DNA of 64,000 nt from Certhia americana (taxonomy: Eukaryota > Chordata > Aves > Passeriformes > Certhiidae), in the NCBI GenBank assembly GCA_018697195.1, contig CM031878.1:10277566-10341565 (forward strand). The letters are read 5' to 3'. The position numbers were made by a program, and so were the translations under genes. The notes beneath the pieces are model-generated. The model was not told the DNA's origin and searched no databases. It saw only the letters and a list, made by a program, of their open reading frames with translations. Of the stretch, positions 24,487-38,377 are shown piece after piece; the first letter of the stretch is position 1, and every line of letters starts with the position of its first letter.

Positions 24487-27375
24487 GCATTGATGAGCCT
24501 TTTCCTGTGGGAAATCAGGAACTTAACATTTTCACTGAAGCAAACAGAAACCTCCCTTTCTAGTAAGCTCTGTGTTTCACAGTAGTTTGTACTCAACTCA
24601 AAAATAAATGCATCTAAAAATCTTCAAAGACGACCAGGGTAACAGGCACTATCTAGTGAGAGCTGTAATATCTGCATGGACAATCTTTATGGATTTCATT
24701 TGTATTGTTAGTGTCACAGGCAGGAACAGCAAGATCAGGGTTGAGATGTCATTTACATTCTTGCACAAAGGCAAAATCAAATTCAGACAGTCACAGCCTT
24801 TATGGGGTCATCCCTGCAATCTCAAATCAGCTACAGTCAATTTTAAACCTTCCTGAATTTCTCCTTCCAGCTGCATATGGACCAAGCACATAGCATAAAT
24901 AATGATGTCAGAAAAATTCTGAACTAATGAAAAATAAGAAAATATGTCAATTATTTTCTGCTTTCCAACACTAGTGACTTTTGCTACTGACTCAATAGAG
25001 CCTTGTCAAGATAAACACAAATGTTCTCTCAATTTTGATTTGAAAGCCAGTTATACTGTAGCACAAAATCTGTATATCTATGGCGCTACCCTTATTTTAA
25101 CAGAACCAAATGTTATTTTCTGGATGGGAATTAAAGCTTTCTGTTCAAAAATCAGAAGTTAGTATTTCTACTATATATTTCTTCAAGAAGTTTAACCCTC
25201 ACACCTCGCTCCTCCACAGCTTTACCTATCTTCCTGCGCTGCACACGATTTGTACCCCAAGAATCCCATCAATTTGTAAAAACTTAGCATTTTCTTGTTC
25301 ACCTTTGCAAGCATCTCTGTATCCTGTCAGGTCAGTAAGTGCTTTCACCATTCCACTGCAAGAATCAGTCCCATCCTCTTCTGTCTAACTGTTATGCTGA
25401 ACACATGTTCCATTTGAAAATTTTTTTCTTATCCCTTCCCCATGCCAAAATATAAGATGAAGGCTTTTTCTAACTGTTTAATCAAGATGCCTTTTGAAAC
25501 ACTTGATTCTAACTATACAAGGGATCTCCAGAGGACACCAGTAGTGTTAAGTAAAAATACCAGTAAAAATCCAATTTACCTGCTCCTTTATCCAAAAATC
25601 TTGCGTGCTTCTTAATGAAACCAACAAAGGCAAAGACAAAAACTCTTCAGACATTAAAACACAAACCCAAGAACACCACCAACTTAATTTCCACTAAAAA
25701 ATCACTTTAGCCTTGCCTTGTTATACCGGGGTCACCCACTGGAAATTGCACAAGATGCACAGGATATATCTTTAAATTACTCATAATCACCTTAAACTGC
25801 ACTCAATCAGCATTGCAATATGTCATCTTACAGACACAAGAAAGTTCAAAAGGAAAAGCACATGAAAAGGCAGACTACCAAGAGCACTATTGTTAAAACT
25901 ACACCAGAAAGCTTAATATTTCAATACTGTATATGTTAAAATAAACAACATACACAGGTGATGAAAGCCAGTCTCTGAAAAATTTATTATTCTGTTAGAA
26001 CAAGTTTACACTTAGGATGAATTCTCAAGCTTCATGCCATTAGGAAGTTTTACTAGGTTTATAGTGGAAATAAAAACAGAAATAAAAATAGATTACAATC
26101 CCAAAATACAGGCTGTACTCTGAGTATGATCCACAGGCTTTCTTTCCCTTTTAAATCTATACATTTCCTCCTGCCTCCAGCAATCAAGTCTTTTTAAATC
26201 TTTGTAAAAAGCTGCCCAGACTGTCTGTTGTCCTTTTTAAACTCAAATATTTTGAAATATGAAGTTGAACAGACTAATGTAACCTGTATTAGTTCAGTTT
26301 TACTTCCACAAAGCCATCCTACTGCTTTACAGCTTTAAGAGATTTATGACACCCATCTCCCAATCCGGCTCTTCTTGCCTCATTTCCTCTGTATTCTCAT
26401 TTTGGCTTTAAAAAAAATTGACCCTACTTCCATTTTCTTCTCCAATGCATGCCATTGGTACTTACCCCACTGAATCTTCTTCATGTAAGATGGGCATAAA
26501 GAGAGGATATGGATGATTTACTAGGATGATTATTTTTCAAAGCATTAAAGCTTAGCCTGCTGAATTTGCACTTGACATTGCAAAATTAAAACTCTTGGGA
26601 CTGGACGGTTAGTAAGCTATATTACACAAAGCAACAATGAGCACTGATTGCTCTAAGCTTCAAATTATAAAGTAGTAGCAAGAATTACACTTGTCAGTTC
26701 AAGTCATAACTACTGGAAACCGACTGTGTAGTTCAATACGAACAGAAATATTTCCTAATTTTGGTAAGTTTGAAATAGTTTCCACTCTGACGCTTTCTGG
26801 CCACAATGTATTTACATAAATGGTTCAAATTTGCCCCAGTGTTAATTTTTACAATTAGACAATATAACAACATTTGCTATTTAATGTGCAGCACTGGCCA
26901 TATCCTCACCCACTTAGATGCTATTCTTCTCTACCTCCTCTACCTCTATCAGTCATTATATGGATTAATGACTGATTTCAGTATCAGGTTTTAAGGGTTA
27001 CTCCTCAATATACTCAATATCTCAAATAAACTATATAACAACAAGAAATTACAGCTTTCCTCACAAGCATTCCACATTAAATGAATAATAATTGAGATAC
27101 AGATATGAAGTTGATGATTTTTTTTTTTTTAAACACAGACTGCCAAGAGTTTTCCCAGCATTCTGAACTTAGCAGCAGCACACTTAATGATCAGCTGTGG
27201 AAAGGCAGAAGAAATTTTAAGTCATGCCTATGAGTTATTTGGTTTTCAGGACAGAGGGGAGAGGAGAGGAGGGGAAATAAATAAAAACATAAAAGTACCA
27301 AAATTGATCTTATCCGCTTCAACATTCACACTCAAAATAATAGAATTATTATAGAAGATCAAATACCAGACTTAC

Positions 27376-27550
27376 ACTCATATTCCTATCCCAGATTTGG
27401 ATAGAGCCATCTTGACAGCCAGCTGCAATAAGTTTCCCATCTCTGCTGTATGTGCAAGTTGTAGGAATCACCCGTTTACCTTGAACTGATCGCGGCTTAA
27501 ATACACTTTTGTGCTTTTTTTCATTGTTAACATCCCAGGTCCTCACAGTT
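27376..27550 (-). CDS. WDR70: WDR70 internal exon D (175 nt)
   Basis: This is the longest exon in the window and one of the most diagnostic. It reads TVRTWDVNNEKKHKSVFKPR, SVQGKRVIPTTCTYSRDG and KLIAAGCQDGSIQIWDRNMS. It closes one WD40 blade (RTWDV), carries the basic Lys-rich loop typical of WDR70, and encodes a whole further blade ending IQIWDRN. The acceptor is TTTTTCAG at 27551 and the donor is GTAAGT at 27375, so it ends at phase 0. The open frame continues a few codons into the intron, but that extension is not coding. Confidence 0.97.
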
Positions 27551-30289
27551 CTGAAAAAGAGTTTAAATAAACAGTTGTTTTAGATAACATTAATATATAT
27601 ATAAAATCATTCTTCTTGTGATAAAACCAAACATCTTTTCCAGTACAGATGGCATACAATATTGTTCAATTAACTTAATAAATTAAGTTGAAATGGCAGA
27701 ATAGAATTTAAGATATGAGGACAACTTTTCAAGGAAGGAAAAATATGTTCACTAAAATGCATCTGAAGTCTAAAAAAAACCCTAAAAACAGACAAACAAA
27801 CCACAAACCAAAACTCTCATGTAAATACATAAATTATTTAAACCTTGGACAATTGCAAAAAGTTAATACACAGGTACTACATAATCTCCATGGCCACTGG
27901 AAATCAAGAAGAGGAAAGTACTGAAGTCCTCTACAAAGCACACTTCAGGAAACAGGCATGAAAGCTTATACAAATTCATAACTTAAAAAGATTTCTTAAC
28001 TATTCAGACGTAACAACAACTGAATATTCTGCTTTTAACAGGCTGGTTATTCTTCACACTTTATTTTTGAAAGGCATTTTAAACACTAATTTTAATATTA
28101 CTGTAGTTCTCTTCCACTAATCTGAAGGTATTAGAGCTCTGTTATAAAAATGTTCTTTAAATACTTTTAAGACTCATTCATGTAACATTTTTTTTTTCAA
28201 GTTGAGTTTTTCCCACATTATTAATAAAACAAAATCGGAATCATACGTTTTTAATGGAAAAAGTGTATTTGCCTGGATCTTCACTGTTCCTTAGATACAG
28301 AAAAACATCCAAAAGAAAGGGAACTAAAACACTAGATACAGGTGGACCCTTTAAACTGTCTTAAATACAAATGTTTTCTGTCCATTTAATATGCTGAGGT
28401 CTTTCCATATAAAAATTCAAAACTCTTCTGGCATCTAATGCAGAGAAGGGTTTCAGAATTTGGCAAAGGAAAGATCATTCATTTGGAAAGAAAAAGTCTC
28501 AAGGTTCTCAAGACAACTCCATTTGTTGAGACTATACAAACATTGCCTATGATCCAACAGCACATAATTCACTGGTCTCCAGCAAAGCAAATACTACTTT
28601 AACAGAGGCTGCCATTTCTCCAGAATGAGACAAGATACCACAACATCACAGCTACAAGACCAGACCGACAACAGGGCTGACATAAATATGTCTAGAATGA
28701 AACAGACATGAAAATGAGCTGGAAATACCTCAGAGAGGTTACAATTAATTGCACGGCTATTGACAGTAATGAGAAATCTGTAACTGTACGTTAGAATGAA
28801 TAAGCAGAATTAATCTCCAATTGTCCATAATAAAGCCAGTATTAGTTTCATTTTTAGAAGTATCAAATCTCCTATCTGTATGGCGTCACTTCATCACTCT
28901 ATTTGGAGTTCTAGCATAAGACATTCAAGTGTTCTGATGATTAGTTTGGGCTTGAGGTTTTGGCGGATTTCTTGTTGGGTGGTTTTAACTGGTTTTTTTA
29001 TTATTTTAAATAAAGCGCTATATTTATATAACACAATTATTATTAGATTGATTAGAAGATCTTCAGAAGTCTTTCATCCTCAACCGTTAAATGGTTTTGC
29101 AATTCCCTTTTTCATCTCCTTGTGTTGTCAGTAACTACTCCAGTCTCCTGACTTTCATTTACACTTAATCCCACTGTGATATTTTCATGAAACTTGAGTC
29201 CTTTTCCATTCCCTTTCCTTCATAATACTCAATCCCTCCAAAATCTCATTTGAATGTCCTGTACCTTCAGCTTCTCTTCTCCCTTTAATTGATGACCATG
29301 TCCTACTGAAAAGCTCTATCCTGTCTTAAAGTGCAAGTTCCCTAGGACATCCTTGGCACACCCCTCCTCAGGTGATGCACCTGGTAACACAGTTATGTGC
29401 AGGGAACTTCAGAGCCTGCCCTCCCCTTTCTTTCCAGATGCCTCACAAGCATCTCAGATGCAATTCCAGAAACACTCTCTTGAGAATCCTTTACCGTCCT
29501 AATTCTTTATTTCTGCTGGCATAGAATGACTTCTTCAAAACCTTCAGTTTCCTCTTTTTTGGGCTCAATGCCTTCTCAAAACCTCAAAAATTGGCTACCC
29601 TAGGGGAATATTTTTATTATTTTGCCTTTGCAAAGAAAGAAGAAGCATTTATACTCTCTTATTCCTTATAAAACACATTAAAAGAAGTATGAGCCCTAAA
29701 TCAGCTGTAATTTCAGCAGGTCAGTCGAAAAATCCAAGTTCTTTGAACTGCTGCTTCCACTGTAGACAGTTGGCCATATTCCCACACATAGGAGTTAAAA
29801 TGCCCTGTCAAAAATGCCCACATATCCTAAAGTATATATTTTATATTCCCTCAATGTTTTCTTAATGTCCCCACACTGAGCATATGTTTGCTGTTGCCTT
29901 GCTGCTACTGGATCTAATTTAAAAAAATTTTATACAAAAGCAAATATTTTGTAAGAAACCACCTATTTATTAGTTACAAATTTGTCAGTCTCTCCTAGAG
30001 AGCCTTTAATTCTTGATCTAAGACTGAGCTCTTTAATATATTCTTTCACCTAAGATCTTTTAAATATTTTTATTCTTTATAGAAATATTTCCTTTTCATA
30101 TTTTAAAATGGACATCATACTGCAAACACATCTCATAATACTATGTGCAAAATTTCAGCTTAGCATGATGAAACATCAGGAGTAATTTGTAAACTACGTA
30201 TGTTTTATATTTTCCTTCAGACCAGTGAAGGACTAGAAGCAGGGATCACTGAAGGACTCAGGGGACATACCTTCACCGGAACAAAAGGA

Positions 30290-30498
30290 GTTTTAGGCTG
30301 GTCATTGGGAAGAATTTCTTCATAGGAAGTGTGATAAGACACTGGAATGAGCTGCCCAGGGAGGTAGTAGAGTTACCATCCCTGGATGTTTAAGGAAAGA
30401 CTGGACCTGGCAGTGAGTGCCATGGTGTGGTTGACCATGCTGGTGCTGGGTCACTGGCTGGGAATCAATTGCAAAGGCCTTTTCCAGCCCAACTGATC
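30290..30498 (+). mobile_element. CR1 LINE, 3' fragment (first of an adjacent pair)
   Basis: The sequence 'gggaagaatttcttcatagg', 'cactggaatgagctgcccag', 'ggaggtagtagagttaccat', 'ttaaggaaagactggacctg', 'gtgccatggtgtggttgacc' and the end 'ccttttccagcccaactgat' followed by 'cctgtgg' follow the 3' region of a CR1 subfamily. It ends about 30 nt before a second CR1 in the same orientation. Confidence 0.9.
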
Positions 30499-30529
30499 CT
30501 GTGGCTGGACATGCCCTGGCCATGGCACT

Positions 30530-31162
30530 GCCATCCCAGAGAGCCAAACGTGTCCTGGGCTGCATCCAGAGCCCCATGGGCAGCAGGACAGGGAGGGGAT
30601 TCTGCCCCTCTGCTCTGCTCTGCTCTGCTGAGACACACCTGGAGCACTGCATCCAGAGCTGGGGTCCCAGCATAGAAACCTGCTGGACCTGTTGGAGCAA
30701 GTCCAGAGGAGGCAGCAAAAGATGATCAGAGGGCTGGAGCACAACTCCTATGAGGACAGGATGAGAGAGTTGCGTTTGCTCAGACAGGAAAAGAGAAGGC
30801 TCTGGGGAGACCAAAAGCAATTTAAAGTACTAAAAGGGAGCTTGTAAAAAAGATGGAAAGTGATTTTTTCACAGACAGCAAATAGCAGATAGGGAAACAG
30901 TTTAAACTAAAGGAGGAGATATTTAGGTTCAATATTAGGAATTAATCCTTTACTGGGACAATGTGAGGCACTGGCATAGGTTGCTCAGAGAAGTTGTGTA
31001 TGTCGCATCCCCAGAAATATTTGAGATCTGGTAGGACAAGGAGCAACCTGAGCAACCTGGTCTAGTGGGTGGCATCCCTAACTGTGGCTGGAAGAGGAAG
31101 GAGTTTGGAATTAGATGACCTCTGAAGTATCTTCCAACCCAAACTGTTCTGTGATACTGTGA
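30530..31162 (+). mobile_element. CR1 LINE, longer 3' fragment including the end of ORF2
   Basis: It starts in the last part of CR1 ORF2 ('gggctgcatccagagcccca', 'acacacctggagcactgcat', 'ccagagctggggtcccagca', 'gaggaggcagcaaaagatga', 'tcagagggctggagcacaac') and runs through the 3' UTR ('gcactggcataggttgctca', 'gcaacctggtctagtgggtg', 'tatcttccaacccaaactgt') to a tail of 'tctgtgatactgtga'. Internal indels and stops show that it is dead. A (TCTGC)n run lies at about 30607-30630. Long open frames on both strands here derive from this GC-rich repeat, not from a gene. Confidence 0.94.
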
Positions 31163-32707
31163 CTAACATCTAACTCCTCACATTCTTGCCAAAATGAAAG
31201 GAGATAAAAAGGAAAAGAAGGGTAGAAACCCAGATAATTTACCTTCATGTAATGTTGTCTTTAAATTGACAATATGGCAAAAACATATGGACTGCTTCCA
31301 TATATTCTCTCCCCTTCTGCTACTGACAGTCAATCAGCATACCATATAACAGCCAACTCAGAGTACATTATGTAATTATGACTCTGCGGGTTTTTTTGAA
31401 TATTTTGTACCATTTAAGGATTTCCTCTTCCTCAGACATAATGAAAAGTTAAGAGAGATCGCATTACAGAAGTTCTGTTTTTACTTCCTAAGTTCTCTGC
31501 GCTAAATGTTGAAATGAATAAAAAAATTTTACCCCTGCATCAACCAGATTATTTCCAGGACCACTCATTTTGTTCCAAAAAAACCCTCTTCCTAAGAGCA
31601 TCTCCTCAGAAGTAAAAAAGTGGGAGATTAAACAATAACTGTTATATGTTCTGTGTTGCAACACTTAGCTGAAGTATAATATTAATCTTTATCTGTTGAT
31701 AGGCAGAACCAAAAATATTCAAGATATTTTTGAACTCCAGTGAAAACAAAACAAAAATATTTCTTCAATGAGTCTTTTTTTCCATCTGAAAACAAGCTAT
31801 GTTTAATGAAAGTTTGTTCTTTAGTAAAAACTAGACAAAGGGATTTTTTAAATTAGACTTCTAACATATACTGTTGTTTGCTCATTGCATCAAGTTTTAA
31901 TACATTGAATGATAAGCAGTCCCATCAACATTTATGATTTCTCTTTCATAAATTCCTTTTCAATACAAATATCCACAAAGAAGGTTTCACATACACATGT
32001 TTAAATTTAACTTTTTAAATTATGAATTCCACATCTGCAAAACAGATTTTGCAAAAGTGATTTTGTAAAGTTCTTATATTTGCCAAGAACAACTCAAAGC
32101 AACTAAGAAAAGGAGGGGAATGTTCTTTTGGGAAGGTAATGTGGGTATTTTCGTGACCACTGAGAAGTTAAATGCCACATAATAAACAACAAATTTAATT
32201 ACTGAGGCTCAAGGGGAGGTTTTGGCAGGTTTTTTCCCAAAAAATGTTTTTTTTTCTTTTTTTCCCCTTTTTTTTCCACGTTCTTATGATGTTATTACTA
32301 AGTTAAAATTTCTAATAAAATTAATTATTGGCAATGCTGCTGCATTACACAAATGATTATAGTTATGTGGCTGCATTTCCCAGACTGCAAGCACAGAAAA
32401 TTTCTCTGTCATGAGTCAGTTAGACACTGCCCTAACACAATCTGTTGAAATTCAAGAAGTGAACCAATGTTAACTTCAAAAGCCAGACCTGCCAAATTCC
32501 ATTAAGGCTTTTCCTCTGTTCCACCTCCTCTGTTTCTACTGGACTGAAAAACTCTATTGCACAACATTGAATGTTATTGGCATTTAATATGTTAAGTCTA
32601 CACTGAATAATTGAGTCTATTCAAATCACCTGAAATATGAAGGAAATAAAGACTGCATTATTGTTAAAAGTACCGATCAGACTTAATGTTGTATACCTAA
32701 TAACCTA

Positions 32708-32757
32708 ATTATAGTGCTCACCTTTGCAATGTATTATAGTGCCCACCTGTGTAATAC
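32708..32757. repeat. Imperfect duplication of a 24-nt unit
   Basis: 'attatagtgctcacctttgc' (followed by 'aatgt') is followed at once by 'attatagtgcccacctgtgt' (followed by 'aat'). This is a two-copy tandem duplication with a few mismatches. Confidence 0.8.
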
Positions 32758-34802
32758 GAGGTTGTAAAGCTGTAACCTATATCAAAATCATCATACATAT
32801 ACGGTGGCAATGGAATTGATCATGCCAGTACAAGATGACACCAAGTCATTAGTGACAGAAAACACATTTTTAAAGTGTTAAATTAAGACCCTATCAACAA
32901 AAAAGCAACTGACCTTACAGTAACGGTTTTTTAAAATCTCTTTTACAACATAAAAGAAACATATGTACATGGGCATGAAGTTAAGGAACTTATTAATATG
33001 GTGGAAAATTGCCTAAAGCAGTGTAAAGAGGTTAGTTAACAAATAACTGCAAAGTTCTGTTAAGATGTGCTTCATGCTTATGGAGGTGCAACACTATGTC
33101 AGCAAGAAAACTTTCATTATTGTGTCCTTTTTGCCCTCTTTGAGCAGAAGTAAGTTATAGTCTTCTTCTGTTGAGCACATGGCACCCAAGGAAGGTTGAG
33201 TCACCTGCCAGCCAGTGAAAAAATTTGTACACATAAACAGGTGGAGAAATCCAGAGAAACTTTCCATACTTGTTTGGCAGAAAAACTTTTAAATAAGCTA
33301 CCTAATTCCAGCATTTGAACAGAATTAAAATAATTTGAACCAGAATACAAGGAAAGTCACATCCAACATATGTAAAATCATAACTACAGAAGGAACTGCC
33401 AAAAATATGGACTCAACTTAGTAATTTATAACAATTCTACTTTTCTGTCACTTAAATAAACCCTAGATGTAAAACGCCAAAGAGAAACAATTAACAGGGT
33501 AAAAAAAAGTATGCAATGCAAAGACAGCAAATGAGCTAAGCAACTATGAAACCTTATTTTTCCGTATTATCAAATTAAACTGGTAGCCTTTTTTTGACCG
33601 GAGAAATTACCATCATTTGTATGTACAAAGTACAAAAGTACAAAGCACATAATTTTTATGTACAAGAGCAGCTGAATCTGAATTACTGGTGTGCAGCAGA
33701 TTAAAACCTAATAACAATGAATGGGAACTGCTCCCGTTCTCCAGTGTGAAGGAACCAAAACGCAACTAACTCAAAATTCAAATGACACATAAGCATGTCT
33801 GAGAGAGCATAGAGAGTAGGTGTTCTGAATTACTAAGCAAAAACCCTGCTGATTGCCAATATATGCAACATTTGAGGGAAACTAAATTAGAAAAGAAGAC
33901 AGAGAAGAACAGGAAGAATCTTAGCTCATCTAAGAAATCAGAACCAATGGAGTGCTGTGCAGCATGTTCATGGGAGCAAAACAGCAGCAGCAAACACCAG
34001 TTATGACATACAATCATTCTAACTGAGGACAAAGTCTTTCAGAAACACAAAGTGTTACCCACCAATACATCTGTGTGACCCTTTAGAGGTTATACTGTAA
34101 AGACATAGCAGAATACCTATTGACAGAACCTCCTACTTATGGCATAAAGAGTCTTTTTTAATGAAATCAAAGGTCACAAGCTTTCTGGACTGAGTAATTT
34201 TTTGCTTTTTCCCATATTAAATCACGGGGTCAGGCTAACAATACAAAAAGGCACTCTTAAGATTAAAAATTTAAGAGTAGAAACAAATTTCCTAGAAACA
34301 AATAAGCAAATAACATAATACAAGTATTTTACATTTTTTTTAATAATCAGATCCTGTACATAAAATGGTATTATATTTGCATATGGACTGCATTGCTATC
34401 TCAGCTGTTCACTTCTACATACCGCTCTGAAGTGATGGAAAATACATCCTTTGGAATTTTGCACAATTTTTTTTAAAAGTACTTAATTCAAAACCTGAAG
34501 ATTCCCTCAAAGTATCTACAATAATTCATCAAAACGACCAACTCCAAAATTTGGTCATCCTCAAAGATCGCAGCAGATTTATTTTGCATATCACATCGGC
34601 GGAAAGAGGGAGTGACAAAACACTACACTGTAAAATCCCAATTCTACATTTTAAATGTTGGCATTTATTAACTGTCAACAACAGCTGTTAAGTCAAAGTT
34701 CAAGAAAGAGCATCAAGTCACACAAATGGAAATATTTCAGAATGGATCATAAGAGAAATTCCAAGATTCTACGCTATACTGTCTTCCCACTTTCACTGTG
34801 AA

Positions 34803-34832
34803 TTTCCCACTGGATTCCCACTGGATTCCCAA
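34803..34832. repeat. Short tandem duplication of TTCCCACTGGA
   Basis: TTCCCACTGGA occurs twice in a row, followed by a partial third TTCCCA. The period is 11 nt. Confidence 0.8.
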
Positions 34833-35336
34833 AGCAAAATTCAGATAAATACCTTGCTATACCCAGTCTTCAAAGACTCTGAATGCTTTAATTCAAAACA
34901 GTATGTTTTGTCTGGGACCTAAAAGTTTCACAAGACTCTTTTTATTCTTTCCATAAATTCTAAGATAGCCACAATTTGCTTTGGATGTAATTGCTACCCT
35001 AGAAGACAGCATAACATATTAATACACAAATCATATACAGAAAGGTCAAGATCAAAAGGAAAGTAAATGATGGAAATTTTTCAACAGAAACAAAAGAACA
35101 ATACTACATGTCTATTCCATTAATAGTAAGTTCCAGTGCAGTTACAGATGTTCAGCAGAATTTTCCTCACATCAAAAAAAACACTATGAACTTAAATAAA
35201 AAAAAAGGTTTTGTGGGAGAAACTTTATAACCTCAGAAGAAAACATAAAAAGAGCTATTATAGAAAAGAACACAAAAGCAGAGAAAGAGGCTGAGAAGGA
35301 ATATGAAAGTGAAAAGTAGATCAATTGTATAAAAGT

Positions 35337-35354
35337 AAAAAAAAAAAAAAAAAA
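35337..35354. repeat. A homopolymer, 18 nt
   Basis: The longest pure A run in the window, followed by 'ccacaccaaaaccaaac'. It sits in a purine-rich stretch of the plus strand (about 35200-35360). No SINE or retrocopy is recognised next to it. Confidence 0.9.
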
Positions 35355-35807
35355 CCACACCAAAACCAAACTAAGATGACTGCTGGACAGAAAGCAGAAC
35401 TTGAAGGTATGCAGACATGCAATACCAGTAAGAATCAAGACTTCTGAGCAAGGAGGATTAATATTCAACATACACTACATACTCACTGCTGCTTAGAATA
35501 CAGAAAAATAGAAGAAATCTAAGAACACTAATTACATTCTGAAGACAGGATAATTGTCAGGGGATGAGGTGGGAATGGGACAAACATCTTCCCCTCCCTT
35601 CCTCACCCCACCCCCTCGGCTCACTAAATCAAACCAACAATTTCAGAACCCATGCACAAAAATAAAATACATGATATGTTATTGAGAGGACATATTATGG
35701 AGAGGAGACTACACTTAAATACATTCAAATACTCTAGAAGATGAATTGGAGGCAAGTCACAGAGACATTAAAAAACAAACAAACAAAACTCCAAAAAGGC
35801 CACCAAA

Positions 35808-35840
35808 TTAAAAAAAAAAAATTTAAAAAAAAAAAAAATC
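35808..35840. repeat. A-rich tract with two A runs
   Basis: Two runs of at least 11 A separated by TTT, in low-complexity sequence. No associated element is visible. Confidence 0.85.
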
Positions 35841-38282
35841 TAAAAAACAACATACAAGCATTTCCAGAGGTCTGTTTAAAATCCCAAAAGAGTAATACAG
35901 AAAAGGTCTCTTCAGTTTAAGAAAATGGCCTCCAAATTAAAGGTATATACTGTACTGAAAACAAATGTTGCAGGGCTAATAGGCCAATTTAAAATAATTC
36001 ATTTAGGGGTTCCGGTCTGTGCTGTTGTGACGGGTTCTTTCTCAAAGAATTGTATCTCATGTTTAACTCATGAATTCAGTCTGTCTGCTTCCCTTCCAAT
36101 GGCCAATGTACAAGCAAAAACTGAACATGACCATCATGCCAGAGTTCCTACAAGCCTTTGCCCCTTAGTATTCCCTTAAATATTAAACTATTTTCCCTTC
36201 ATATTTCCCTGAAACACTGACTATATTTGATTGCATTAGTGATACATATTTGGGCAGCTAAACTACGCTAAGAGAAGGTCTTGCTGGTTTTGAATTACTT
36301 TCTCACTGTGACTGACAGATAATTTGCTTTGTTTCTTGCTGGTGATGTCTTCATGTACAAATCTGACTGAAGAAAAAGGCTGTTTATCTTTGCATCAACC
36401 ATCAAGGTGACAATCATAGATGTCAGCACCAAAGTGTATGATTTCTTCAGTTCAAATCAGCAAGGTGCCTAAAAGCAAGTCTTCAGAAAACCGTGCACTG
36501 GCTAGGTTAAAGAGCTATCCCCTGAAGATATTTTCTTCCAGTGAATAACAGATTCAGTGATTTTAATGAAGGACATTGAGCACTGTAAGGAGTCAATATG
36601 CCTTTGAATTAATAATAATTTAAAGTCTATGTTAATGCTATTTAAAACACCTGAGCACCAGTATTTTCCCGAGACTGTGCAGCACTTTACACACAAAAAG
36701 TCCTTAATTTACTAATACAGCAACATCTAACTTAAATATTATTTCTATACAGAACATTAGATAAATTACATGCATTATGTGATTCAATTCTGAAAGTTAT
36801 GACAGTAAAAGTAGATACAATTTTGTGTCATTTTCCAAATGGAGCAAGCAGGCAATGAACTGAGATCTCATCTCCCAATTAGGAAAGATAAAATGGCATG
36901 TAATCAATCTCCCCAGAGGGGCACAACTGAGTAAGGCAAAGGGGAAGACTTCTGGTAGAGAACATCTTGACAGTTCAAGTTACTGTCACCTGCATGAATT
37001 GAAATGACTCAAGAGCAGTCTTGCATGATACTGCAAAAGGAGGAGGGGTTAATCGCTAGGAAAACAGGATGCTGTCTAAAGAGCTGATTAGTCATGGCTA
37101 TAAAATAGCTTAGGCTCACTTAGATCTCAAGTTTTTTTCACTCCATTAAATAACTTAAATTGGAACTAACACCCAACTGAACTCTTCATTACACCAGCGA
37201 AAAATCAACTGAAATTAAAACAGTCAAGGATAGAAAAGCTCTCTGAAGCAACACCTCAGTTGACCCTACAGGCATTAGTTTTAACTGCTTTTGCTGTCAT
37301 CTTAGATCGCACTCAGACACTTTTCTGCACATCCATTAGCAATGAATTGCAATCTAACAAAGGTAAGTAACTACAGGGAGCAAATTGTAAGTCTTAAATG
37401 TATTTTGATTTCTGAAGTTACAGGATCTGTTCTAAACATTGCAAAGTTTACCTCTGCTGCATGGCTAACTACGCACATAGGGCTACAGAAAATTGTAAAA
37501 GTCAGCTTCATTTTGTCTTTATGTATGAAGTACCAATCTCCATGCATTGCCATGTAATCACATAAAAACTTATGACCTACTTATAAAGACCAGGACAAAC
37601 TGCAGCACATAAGGTAAATGCAAATTTAGGTATTTATATTTTCATTTTCTGAAATATCCACCGAAGTCTAAGACAATTCCCTCATCCTCACAGGAATTCA
37701 GAAAGGAAAAGAGCATCTCTTCAAGAAAAGGAATGACAGCTCTTAGCCACAGAAATCCAGAGAGTCATGATGCAGTCCCACATCAGTCTGGATAATCACA
37801 GATAAGGTTCTTCATGTATTATCATGGTCTGTTCATATCTTAATACTTACACTACTGAGGAAGCCCCTGTACTCTTTTCTTACTTTTGTGTAAAGTTAAA
37901 AGTTTAAAGCAACAGATTAGTAGACAAAATAGCATTAAATTTTGTGATTCTCAAGGATAAACACTAAGGGACTTATTATCCTTTATTAATTATATTCTCC
38001 ACATGGGGGAAATGGAGGGGATTTTGCTGAGTTTAAAATGTGTAGAATTAAAAATAGTAAAAGTAGGACATAACTAAGAAAATACTTTTAACAATCTGAT
38101 TTTCCTTTCAAATAAAAAAAAACAGCAGAGAAGTGACTTGTTTCACAGCTCAATTTAATAAAAATAACAAATAGCTCTAGAGTTTGAACATGTTACTTGT
38201 GTCCTCTAGTATTCTTTTTGCTTGAAGCCCCAAAATTTATGACTGTTCAGAAATTCACCTTTTAGTTCACTACAGAGCCTGC

Positions 38283-38377
38283 TGAGCAACCTGATCTGAG
38301 CTGGCTTTGCATTAAGCAGGGAATTGAAACAGGCAACCCCCAGATGTCCTCTTCAACCTAAACTATTCTGTGACTAC
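38283..38377 (+). mobile_element. Short CR1 3'-terminal fragment
   Basis: 'gagcaacctgatctgagctg', 'gggaattgaaacaggcaacc' and 'cctcttcaacctaaactatt' followed by 'ctgtgac' match the last roughly 95 nt of CR1. It is 5'-truncated, and lies about 560 nt from an oppositely oriented CR1. Confidence 0.75.

Larger units (their letters stand above)
8017..27375 (-). other. WDR70 intron between exons D and E (19,359 nt)
   Basis: GTAAGT donor and CAG acceptor. It contains two CR1 fragments (10470-10727 and 24218-24486), two possible MIR-like SINE relics (9015-9075 and 22735-22825), an AT-rich tract, homopolymer runs and a pyrimidine-biased block at 16140-16990. The other stretches, each several kb long, hold no gene or repeat that I can identify. 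Confidence 0.8.

Noticed and set aside
30320..30820. 166-codon minus-strand open frame
   Set aside because: It lies antisense across two GC-rich CR1 fragments and has no similarity to a known protein.
36815..36885. 'cattttccaaatggagcaag' stretch resembling a MIR-type word
   Set aside because: The similarity covers fewer than 20 nt and the flanks do not continue it.
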